DNA from: Haliscomenobacter sp038240665
GTDB taxonomy: Bacteria > Bacteroidota > Bacteroidia > Chitinophagales > Saprospiraceae
DNA: 5,137 nucleotides
Assembly: GCA_038240665.1 (NCBI GenBank)
Contig: JBBRGN010000318.1
Span: 1 to 5,137, forward strand
Direction of reading: 5' to 3'
Below the pieces are notes generated by a model that saw only the letters and a list, made by a program, of their open reading frames with translations, ran no database searches and was not told the DNA's origin. The position numbers and the translations under genes were made by a program. Of the stretch, positions 1-5,137 are shown piece by piece; the stretch's first letter is position 1; the number at the start of each line of letters is the position of its first letter.

Positions 1-1
1 A

Positions 2-739
2 TTTATCGATGCCGTCGTGGGAGGAGGAGGTTTGGTTCAAGTACCGGCGCTTTTTATTTTGTTTCCCCATTTTGCGGTACCCCGCGTGATTGGTACCAAT
101 CGCTTTTCTTCCTTTATGGGGACTTCCCTAGCTGCTTATCAGTACTCGAAAAAAGTAGTTGTTCCTTGGAAAATGGTATTGCTTGCCGCTGCTGGAGCGG
201 GTACCCTGTCTTATTTAGGGGCGCAAATTTCCAGTCTTATCAGTCCGCAAGTTTTAAAACCAATCATGTTGGTATTGATGGCGATGATATTGGGGTACAC
301 TTTTTTCAATAAAAGCTTAGGACAAGAAAATCAGTTCCGGGTACAAGAAAAATTAATTCCATTGTATGGGTTAGGGATCGGAATGGCAGTTGGATTTTAC
401 AATGGCTTTGTAGGGCCGGGTACCGGAAGTTTGTTGGTTTTTGGGTTTGTCAGCATCATTGGGTTTAGTTTTTTGTCGGGTTCAGCCATCTCTAAATCCA
501 TCAATGCCATTGCCGATATTGCTTCTTTGGTCTTTTTTATCGGCAATGGCTATGTTGAATTTGCGGTTGCAGTACCGATGATGTTTTGCAATATGCTGGG
601 TTCTTACCTTGGCAGCCGCGCGGCCATTTTAAGGGGCAATGGATTTGTACGCATCTTTTTTTTACTGGTCGTTTCAGCGTTGATGATCAAGTTTGGATAT
701 GATATTTTGCGGGAGGAGCTCATCAGGATAGTAAAGTAA
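2..739 (+). CDS. TSUP (TauE/SafE) family membrane transporter, YfcA-like, 5'-truncated by window edge
   Basis: Inner-membrane permease of the TSUP family, whose members move sulfite, sulfonates or related small anions; the substrate here cannot be read. The reading frame is open from base 2 and shows 245 residues. The first visible residues, FIDAVVGGGG followed by QVP, are the family's first signature (compare FIDSIAGGGG in E. coli YfcA, recalled from memory). The second, duplicated half carries GFYNGFVGPGTGS at visible residues 131-143, then NAIADI (168-173) and GSYLGSR (200-206). Long hydrophobic stretches alternate with short loops throughout, as expected for a multi-pass protein. YfcA is about 269 residues with this first motif near residue 27, so roughly 25-30 N-terminal residues lie outside the window. 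The GTG at 17 falls inside the glycine motif and is not a credible start. The stop is TAA at 737-739. No sulfur-metabolism gene is nearby, so the sulfur link rests on family only. Family assignment is firm; substrate is unknown. Confidence 0.9.
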   Translation, partial: FIDAVVGGGGLVQVPALFILFPHFAVPRVIGTNRFSSFMGTSLAAYQYSKKVVVPWKMVLLAAAGAGTLSYLGAQISSLISPQVLKPIMLVLMAMILGYTFFNKSLGQENQFRVQEKLIPLYGLGIGMAVGFYNGFVGPGTGSLLVFGFVSIIGFSFLSGSAISKSINAIADIASLVFFIGNGYVEFAVAVPMMFCNMLGSYLGSRAAILRGNGFVRIFFLLVVSALMIKFGYDILREELIRIVK

Positions 740-764
740 AACGGTTTTTGTCCCGTAAACTCCT

Positions 765-796
765 AAAAAAACGGCCAGTTTTTCGTCTACGCCGTT
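765..796 (-). terminator. Intrinsic terminator of yebC (minus strand)
   Basis: Read on the minus strand, AACGGC (796-791) pairs perfectly with GCCGTT (775-770) across a 15-base loop, and five more T residues follow directly (769-765), giving a run of seven T in all. It starts 34 bases after the yebC stop codon, which fits a factor-independent terminator. The same DNA read on the plus strand can form AAAAAC/GTTTTT (767-772 with 778-783) followed by C, a much weaker candidate for ending the converging transporter transcript. Confidence 0.5.
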
Positions 797-801
797 GTCC
801 G

Positions 802-820
802 CTTCAATTGCTGATTGAAG
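802..820. repeat. Perfect 7-bp inverted repeat between the convergent genes
   Basis: CTTCAAT (802-808) and ATTGAAG (814-820) are perfect inverse complements separated by five bases. The element sits 10 bases past the yebC stop and upstream of the stronger terminator. There is no T run on either side in either direction, so it is not a standard terminator by itself. It could be an RNA 3'-end stem protecting the yebC transcript, or chance in an A/T-rich spacer. Confidence 0.4.
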
Positions 821-830
821 TAACTATAAA

Positions 831-1544
831 TCAGTCTTGAGCCATGTTGTGGAAAACATTGACTACATCATCGTCGTCCTCGATTTTATCCAACAATTTT
901 TCAACATCTATTTTTTGCTCTGCCGTCAACTCTTTCATGGTTGAAGGGAAACGCTCAAATTCAGCACTTAGAATTTCTATGCCTTGGGCTTCGAGGCCTT
1001 TTTGCATGGCACCGAAGTCTTTGAAGCCGGCATAAACGATGATGCTGTCTTCATCAGGTTCTAATTCTTCAAGACCAAAATCGATCAATTCTAATTCTAG
1101 GGATTCCAAATCTACACCTTCAGCTTTGATTTTAAACACGCTTTTGTGGGAAAAAATGAAGTCGTGGGTACCCGAATTGACCAATTGGCCATCGAATTTA
1201 TTGAAATAACTGCGGATGTTGGCCACTGTACGCGTGGGGTTATCGGTTGCCGTTTCTATCACCACAGCTACCTTATGGGCGGCATAACCTTCATAAACAA
1301 TTTCCTTAAAATCACCGCTATCTTTCCCTGAAGCCTTTTGAATGGCTCGGTCAATGTTGTCCTTGGGCACGTTCAAAGACTTGGCGTTTTGAATAGCAAT
1401 CCGGAGTTTGGCATTGGATTCTGGATCTGCACCACCTTCTTTAACAGCCATGGTTACTTCGCGGTTAACCCGAGTAAAAACTTTAGCCATGTTGGCCCAG
1501 CGCTTCATTTTGCGCTCTTTGCGGAATTCAAACGCACGCCCCAT
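831..1544 (-). CDS. yebC: YebC/PmpR/TACO1 family protein
   Basis: Cytoplasmic YebC-family protein of 237 residues, the usual length (about 235-250). The family was long annotated as transcriptional regulators (PmpR). Later work on bacterial YebC and mitochondrial TACO1 points to a role on the ribosome, helping translation of difficult stretches such as polyproline; which role applies here is not shown by the sequence. The N-terminal helical domain (about 1-75) has MGRAFEFRK, the form usual in Bacteroidota, GGADPESNAKLR (37-48) and NVPKDNIDRAI (58-68). The central part has VYEGYAAH (83-90) and ETATDNPTRTVANIRSYFNK (97-116). The acidic C-terminus has EDDDDVVNVFHN (222-233). The usual G-x-L-G-x-x-G-S-V segment is altered to GQLVNSGTHDF (119-129). 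The start is ATG at 1544; later Met codons would cut conserved sequence. No Shine-Dalgarno is visible. The gene lies 187 bases after the receptor gene, converges on the transporter gene, and is followed by a terminator. Confidence 0.95.
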   Translation of the reverse strand: MGRAFEFRKERKMKRWANMAKVFTRVNREVTMAVKEGGADPESNAKLRIAIQNAKSLNVPKDNIDRAIQKASGKDSGDFKEIVYEGYAAHKVAVVIETATDNPTRTVANIRSYFNKFDGQLVNSGTHDFIFSHKSVFKIKAEGVDLESLELELIDFGLEELEPDEDSIIVYAGFKDFGAMQKGLEAQGIEILSAEFERFPSTMKELTAEQKIDVEKLLDKIEDDDDVVNVFHNMAQD

Positions 1545-1731
1545 AAGATCTATATTTTGCTTAGCGATCGGTTTATTAATGGACTTGATTGGTCAGAAAT
1601 GTTTCTAGTTCAACAAGTCGATGAATGCGGCGCTAAAATAAATATTAATGCCGACAAGAGGTTAAAATAGAAAAAAAAATACGCGCTGCCCCTTTTTGAA
1701 CTGATCTTTTTCAAATTTAAACACTACGCTT
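1545..1731 (-). other. Intergenic spacer between receptor gene and yebC
   Basis: A/T-rich spacer of 187 bases on the minus strand, probably holding the yebC promoter. Seen in it: a run of nine T (minus strand, 1679-1671) and a six-base stem TTTGAA/TTCAAA (1715-1710 with 1700-1695, nine-base loop), which lie 15 bases apart and so do not make a standard terminator for the receptor gene. TATTTTAG (1640-1633) is a one-mismatch relative of the Bacteroidota -7 element TAnnTTTG, but I see no TTG at the expected distance. AGAAA and TTTCT (1595-1599 and 1602-1606) form a short inverted repeat of unknown meaning. No small gene is supported. Confidence 0.3.
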
Positions 1732-4263
1732 TTAAAAATCCATCCGGAACCTAAGGTTTATTCTGCGCGAAGTTAGGTAGGTTGGAATGGCGTATTGCTG
1801 TTGGAAAACGGTTTTAATCCAAGTGTTTCCCGCCTGGTTTTTGACATCAAGCAAGTTGAAAACTTCCAAACTTACCCAAGAGTTTTTGGTGAAATTGAGC
1901 AAGTGATGTGGGTGTTTGTATTTCCAATCACGGTTGTACAGCAACATGGAAAAACCAATATCAACCCGATTATAAGTGTTGAATCGGTAAGTGTTGCGGT
2001 ACACCTCATTGTTTCCGCGCAAACCAAAGGGCAATCCGGTACCAAAGTTCAAGTTGACATGGGTACGGAAATTTTTATTTCGTGGTAAGTAATCCTGGAA
2101 AAAAATCGACATGTTGAACAAGCGATCGGTTGGGCGAGGGACGTCCTTAACGGCTACGCCTGCCTCCTGACCAATTTTTCGCTCCATATGTGTAACGCCG
2201 TCCAAACTCTCGCGGGCTCGCAAAAAAGAAAGGTTGATCCAGGATTCCGCATTGGGCACAAATTCTCCATTGATGCGTACATCAAATCCAGTGACATACC
2301 CCGTAGCATTGTTTGTTCCGGCGTATCGAATGCGTACGTTTTCCACGTCATACGATACCAGATCCCACAGTTTTTTGTAATAAGCCTCGGTAATCAGGCG
2401 AAATTTTTTCGGATTCACTTTTCCCAAATAAAAATCAAGGGTAAAACCAGTCACAAGATGCAGCGATTTTTGGGCCAAAACATTCGGATTCACCACACCA
2501 TTGGGCGCGCGCAATTCCCGATAAAAAGGAGGTTGTACATAGACTCCGCCGGCAAGTCGGTAGGAGATATCGCTTTTTCCTTTCAATGGCTTGTATAGGA
2601 TCTGGGCTCGTGGAGAGAACAAGGGTTCTTTATTGAGATCCCAGTAAGTGCTGCGTACGCCGGCTGAAATCCGCAATTCACCTATATTTTCATTGCGGAA
2701 GGTGTAAGTGTCTTGGAAAAAACCATTGATTCTGTTGGAGTTAAGGTTGTTGCTGGTTTTTAACACGCTAAACAAACGCAGTTGACTGGTGTCGTAAGGA
2801 AGAGAAAAGCCAGCTGAATCTAAGCGCTCCCATTCGTTGATCTGGTCGGCAATGTTTTCGCGTTGGTATTTTAAACTCCACTGCAAAAAGTGACTGCTGG
2901 TAATTTTGCTATCTAAATGGGTCTTTTGCAATTCAATCCCGCCGCGGTGTTCAAAGTTCGAAACGGCAGCATTGAAGAAGTTTCGCACGTATAGGTGTTG
3001 CGTACCCGTGCCCAGTTCGGAAATAACTTGTCCGAATTGGCTACTCCCCAGGCCGGATTCGATCTGCCGCAAGCTGTAATCGCCTATAATGTCGAAAGTT
3101 TCATTCTCATTTGATCGAAAATGGGAAGCCATCAATTTTAGGTAGACGGGGTTGCGTTTGCGATCGGGTAGATACGTGAGCGACAATCCACCCATAGAAG
3201 TGGTGAATTCATCCACTTCCTGACCTTCAAAAACGGTGTAAAGCTGCAAAGTGTAATTGACCAAACCGAAAGCGGAGCTACCCGTTGAGGGCCTGAATCG
3301 ATAGTTGGAGCGATTGTAGTTGGCCAATAAACCCAGTTGAAGATTGCGCGTAATATCGTAAGTGAGGTAAGTTTGAATGTCTTCAAAATTGGGAACATAC
3401 TCCCCTTTAATATCCAATCCGCCCAACAGATAAGCATTGGTTTTGTAACGCGTACCAACCAGATAACGGAACCGGCGAAACTTATCCCCACCAAGTTTTG
3501 TGCTTCCTTCTATATGGGCAGTAGCGCCCAACAAACTTGCGCTAATCGAAGCTTTGGTACTATCCGGGCGTTTGTATTTGATGTCGAGAACCGACGACAT
3601 TTTATCGCCATACCTGGCTTCAAATCCACCTGAGGAAAAAGATAAATCGCGGATTAAGTCGATGTTGGGAAAACTAAGTCCTTCTTGCTGTCCAGCACGT
3701 ATCAATTGCGGACGGTAGATTTCAAAGTCGTTGACATAAACGAGGTTTTCATCGTAATTTCCGCCGCGGACGTTGTATTGAGAACTCAATTCACCGCCCG
3801 TACCACTGCTTACCCCTAAAGCAATAGAGGGAAGTATACTTTCCAAGTTACCGGTCGTAGAGGGCAATATTTTCAGAGATTCAACTTCTTCACGGATCAT
3901 ACCTCCCGATTCCAATCGACCGATCTTAACCACAATTTCAAGATTAGATTCCGCCGGAGCCAATTGGATGTCTATCTGCCGGGTACTACGTGCCGGCAGG
4001 GCTTTTACAATTACCGGAGATTCTTTATAGCCTACCCGGGTAAATACCACGACCAAATCTTGATCTGAAGGGATATCCAAGCTGTACCGGCCATTTTCCG
4101 CAGTTGAAGTAGCGATGTTGGTACCTTTTACATAGATGGAAACAAAATCAATGGGTTGTTCATTGGCGCCATCTTTCACGATACCAGTAATACGGGCTAT
4201 TTTATCTTGGCCAAAAACGCATAAACTGCTGAATAGCAATAGAAAAAGTATAGCGTGTTTCAT
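1732..4263 (-). CDS. TonB-dependent outer-membrane receptor with N-terminal carboxypeptidase-regulatory-like domain
   Basis: Outer-membrane beta-barrel receptor, 843 residues, expected to take up a ligand with energy from TonB-ExbBD. The ligand cannot be read. A signal peptide covers residues 1-18 (Lys2, a leucine/phenylalanine core, likely cut after VFG before Gln19). A carboxypeptidase-regulatory-like beta domain follows (about 21-102; ITGIVKDGANEQPIDFVSIY, then GRYSLDIP). NLEIVVKIG (107-115) sits where a TonB box would be. The plug domain spans about 120-230 and includes YNVRGGNYDENLVYVNDFEIY (from 163) and GGFEARYGD (212-220). The barrel fills the rest, with YDVENVRIRY (638-647), VPRPTDRL (708-715), FGTGLPFG (740-747), FNLLDVKN (802-809) and a terminal Phe. 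I chose ATG at 4263 because it begins the signal peptide; extending to TTG at 4326 adds 21 uncharacteristic residues and overlaps rpe. It lies 53 bases after rpe, plausibly in one transcript. No SusD partner is adjacent, and the protein does not look like a classical SusC. Confidence 0.93.
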   Translation of the reverse strand: MKHAILFLLLFSSLCVFGQDKIARITGIVKDGANEQPIDFVSIYVKGTNIATSTAENGRYSLDIPSDQDLVVVFTRVGYKESPVIVKALPARSTRQIDIQLAPAESNLEIVVKIGRLESGGMIREEVESLKILPSTTGNLESILPSIALGVSSGTGGELSSQYNVRGGNYDENLVYVNDFEIYRPQLIRAGQQEGLSFPNIDLIRDLSFSSGGFEARYGDKMSSVLDIKYKRPDSTKASISASLLGATAHIEGSTKLGGDKFRRFRYLVGTRYKTNAYLLGGLDIKGEYVPNFEDIQTYLTYDITRNLQLGLLANYNRSNYRFRPSTGSSAFGLVNYTLQLYTVFEGQEVDEFTTSMGGLSLTYLPDRKRNPVYLKLMASHFRSNENETFDIIGDYSLRQIESGLGSSQFGQVISELGTGTQHLYVRNFFNAAVSNFEHRGGIELQKTHLDSKITSSHFLQWSLKYQRENIADQINEWERLDSAGFSLPYDTSQLRLFSVLKTSNNLNSNRINGFFQDTYTFRNENIGELRISAGVRSTYWDLNKEPLFSPRAQILYKPLKGKSDISYRLAGGVYVQPPFYRELRAPNGVVNPNVLAQKSLHLVTGFTLDFYLGKVNPKKFRLITEAYYKKLWDLVSYDVENVRIRYAGTNNATGYVTGFDVRINGEFVPNAESWINLSFLRARESLDGVTHMERKIGQEAGVAVKDVPRPTDRLFNMSIFFQDYLPRNKNFRTHVNLNFGTGLPFGLRGNNEVYRNTYRFNTYNRVDIGFSMLLYNRDWKYKHPHHLLNFTKNSWVSLEVFNLLDVKNQAGNTWIKTVFQQQYAIPTYLTSRRINLRFRMDF

Positions 4264-4316
4264 TTTTTTTGCATTAATATTCTGAGCAGGGGACGTTACA
4301 CCCAAAAATTGTCGGT

Positions 4317-4997
4317 CTATTGCCAATCATTTTTGCCCAAACTGGCAATAGCTTTCAACCGGGCAATCATATCGTTGGGATCAGGGGCCGAAAATACACT
4401 ATTTCCTGCAACCAGTACATCTGCGCCGGCTTGTAAAAGTGCTTCAGCATTTTGCAAGCCCACGCCGCCATCTATTTCAATATGGGCTTTCAGGTTGCGA
4501 ATCTCCAGCATTTCCCGTAACTTTTGAATTTTGGGTATGGTACGGTAGATGAATTTTTGTCCGCCAAAACCAGGATTTACCGACATGATCAGCACCAAAT
4601 CTAAATCTTCTAATACATCCTCCAACAATTCGACTGGGGTACTCGGATTCAAAGCAACACCAGCTTTAGCGCCCGTAGCTTTGATTTGCTGAATAGTACG
4701 ATGGAGATGAGGACATGCCTCCTGGTGAACTGTAATGACATCGGCGCCAGCAGCTCGAAATTGTTCGATATAGCGCTCAGGTTCTACGATCATTAAGTGT
4801 ACATCAATGGGTTTTGTACACATTTTTTTTACAGCTTCCAGGATCAGCATACCAAAGGAAATGTTGGGTACAAATCGACCATCCATCACATCAAAATGAA
4901 GCCAATCAGCCTGACTGGCGTTGACCATAGAAATGTCATCAGCAAGGCGAGTGAAATCGGCAGCCAACAACGAGGGTGCAATCAAATGTTTGCCCAT
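4317..4997 (-). CDS. rpe: Ribulose-phosphate 3-epimerase
   Basis: Cytoplasmic TIM-barrel enzyme that interconverts D-ribulose 5-phosphate and D-xylulose 5-phosphate in the pentose phosphate pathway. The protein has 226 residues, normal for the family. Visible motifs are IAPSLLAADF (6-15), HFDVMDGRFVPN (34-45), DVHLMI (65-70), SVNPGFGGQKF (139-149), EIDGGV (174-179) and AGNSVF (197-202). The four metal ligands are all present (His34, Asp36, His67, Asp176), and Asp36 and Asp176 are the expected acid/base pair, so the enzyme should be active. I start it at ATG 4997 (MGKHLIAPS); the TTG just before it at 5000 would add one residue. No Shine-Dalgarno is seen, and an A/T-rich leader precedes the start. 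TAAGTTTA (5046-5039, minus) is near the Bacteroidota -7 consensus TAnnTTTG, but no good -33 TTG accompanies it. The stop is TAG (4319-4317), and the receptor gene begins 53 bases on. A terminator lies 64 bases upstream of the start, separating rpe from the previous gene. Confidence 0.97.
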   Translation of the reverse strand: MGKHLIAPSLLAADFTRLADDISMVNASQADWLHFDVMDGRFVPNISFGMLILEAVKKMCTKPIDVHLMIVEPERYIEQFRAAGADVITVHQEACPHLHRTIQQIKATGAKAGVALNPSTPVELLEDVLEDLDLVLIMSVNPGFGGQKFIYRTIPKIQKLREMLEIRNLKAHIEIDGGVGLQNAEALLQAGADVLVAGNSVFSAPDPNDMIARLKAIASLGKNDWQ

Positions 4998-5061
4998 CAA
5001 GGAAATTTTTTAATATGAGACTTGAAAGTTGTGCAGAATAAACTTAATTTGCAACGAAGAT

Positions 5062-5094
5062 AAAAAAAACCGGTCAGGGAACCTAACCGGTTTT
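5062..5094 (-). terminator. Strong intrinsic terminator of the minus-strand gene upstream of rpe
   Basis: On the minus strand AAAACCGGT (5094-5086) pairs perfectly over nine bases with ACCGGTTTT (5074-5066). A further AGG/CCT pairing (5084-5082 with 5078-5076) continues across one mismatch and closes a three-base loop. The T run reaches eight (5069-5062). The plus strand has only four T after the stem, so it acts mainly for minus-strand transcription. It implies a minus-strand gene ending just upstream: stops are available at 5120-5118 (last codons DVLGM) or 5116-5114, but too few codons are in the window to choose a frame or name the gene. Confidence 0.85.
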
Positions 5095-5137
5095 CAAAAA
5101 GAGCTTTGAGAGGCTATCTACATACCAAGGACATCTC

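Noticed and set aside
1338..1670. Plus-strand open frame of 110 codons overlapping the start of yebC and the spacer
   Set aside because: It lies mostly antisense to the conserved N-terminal domain of yebC, has no recognisable domain, and its composition looks like a shadow of the real gene.
2188..2598. Plus-strand open frame of 136 codons inside the receptor gene
   Set aside because: Fully antisense to a conserved part of the receptor barrel, no family resemblance; a shadow frame.
3138..3494. Minus-strand open frame of 118 codons in another frame of the receptor gene
   Set aside because: Embedded in the receptor barrel with no domain or credible start context.
4207..4263. Lipoprotein signal because of Cys15 in the receptor leader
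   Set aside because: The residues before the Cys (S-S-L) do not make a lipobox, and the VFG-Q site fits ordinary signal peptidase I cleavage of an outer-membrane receptor.
1732..4263. SusC/SusD-type glycan uptake locus
   Set aside because: No SusD gene or carbohydrate-active enzyme is next to the receptor, and it is shorter than typical SusC proteins (about 1000 residues).
4264..4326. Longer receptor start at TTG 4326
   Set aside because: It would place 21 polar residues before a clear signal peptide that begins with its own ATG at 4263, and would overlap the end of rpe.
1..5137. tRNA or rRNA genes, insertion sequence ends, CRISPR arrays, defence or toxin genes
   Set aside because: No cloverleaf-like stretch, repeat-spacer pattern, transposase or matching terminal repeats was seen; nearly all the window is covered by four well-recognised genes.
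5095..5137. C-terminal codons of an upstream minus-strand gene
   Set aside because: The terminator makes a gene end here likely, but only about six or seven codons are inside the window and two frames have a suitable stop, so no coding feature can be called.

Overview
The window comes from a member of the Bacteroidota. The YebC protein has the Bacteroidota-type N-terminus (MGRAFEFRK rather than AGHSKWAN). The outer-membrane receptor carries the N-terminal carboxypeptidase-regulatory-like domain typical of this phylum. None of the three visible gene starts has a clear Shine-Dalgarno sequence, and A/T-rich stretches precede the starts instead. Base composition looks mid-range (about mid-40s % GC by eye). 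A Saprospiria-like lineage is possible, but that is an impression from protein style and not a result.

Layout. Positions 2-739 (+) hold the 3' part of a TSUP (TauE/SafE, YfcA-like) membrane transporter whose start lies outside the window. It converges on a minus-strand block. The 91-base gap between them holds a good intrinsic terminator for the minus strand (765-796) and a small perfect hairpin (802-820). The minus-strand block, in transcription order, is rpe (4997-4317, ribulose-phosphate 3-epimerase), a gap of 53 bases, a TonB-dependent outer-membrane receptor of 843 residues (4263-1732), a gap of 187 bases, and yebC (1544-831). Upstream of rpe, a strong intrinsic terminator (5094-5062, minus) closes another minus-strand gene whose last codons are probably at the window edge.

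How the genes fit together. rpe and the receptor are close enough to share a transcript, with the terminator before rpe marking the likely 5' boundary of the unit. No convincing terminator was found after the receptor, so some read-through into yebC is possible. There is no functional pathway linking the four genes that can be read from the sequence: one is an inner-membrane anion transporter, one central carbon metabolism, one outer-membrane uptake, and one a translation/regulatory factor. The receptor has no SusD-type lipoprotein next to it.

This looks like an ordinary chromosomal housekeeping region. I found no mobile element, CRISPR array, tRNA, rRNA, defence gene or obvious new system. 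The points worth a second look are modest: the orphan receptor linked to rpe, an altered central motif in YebC, an excess of the palindrome GGTACC, and the compact transcription punctuation.
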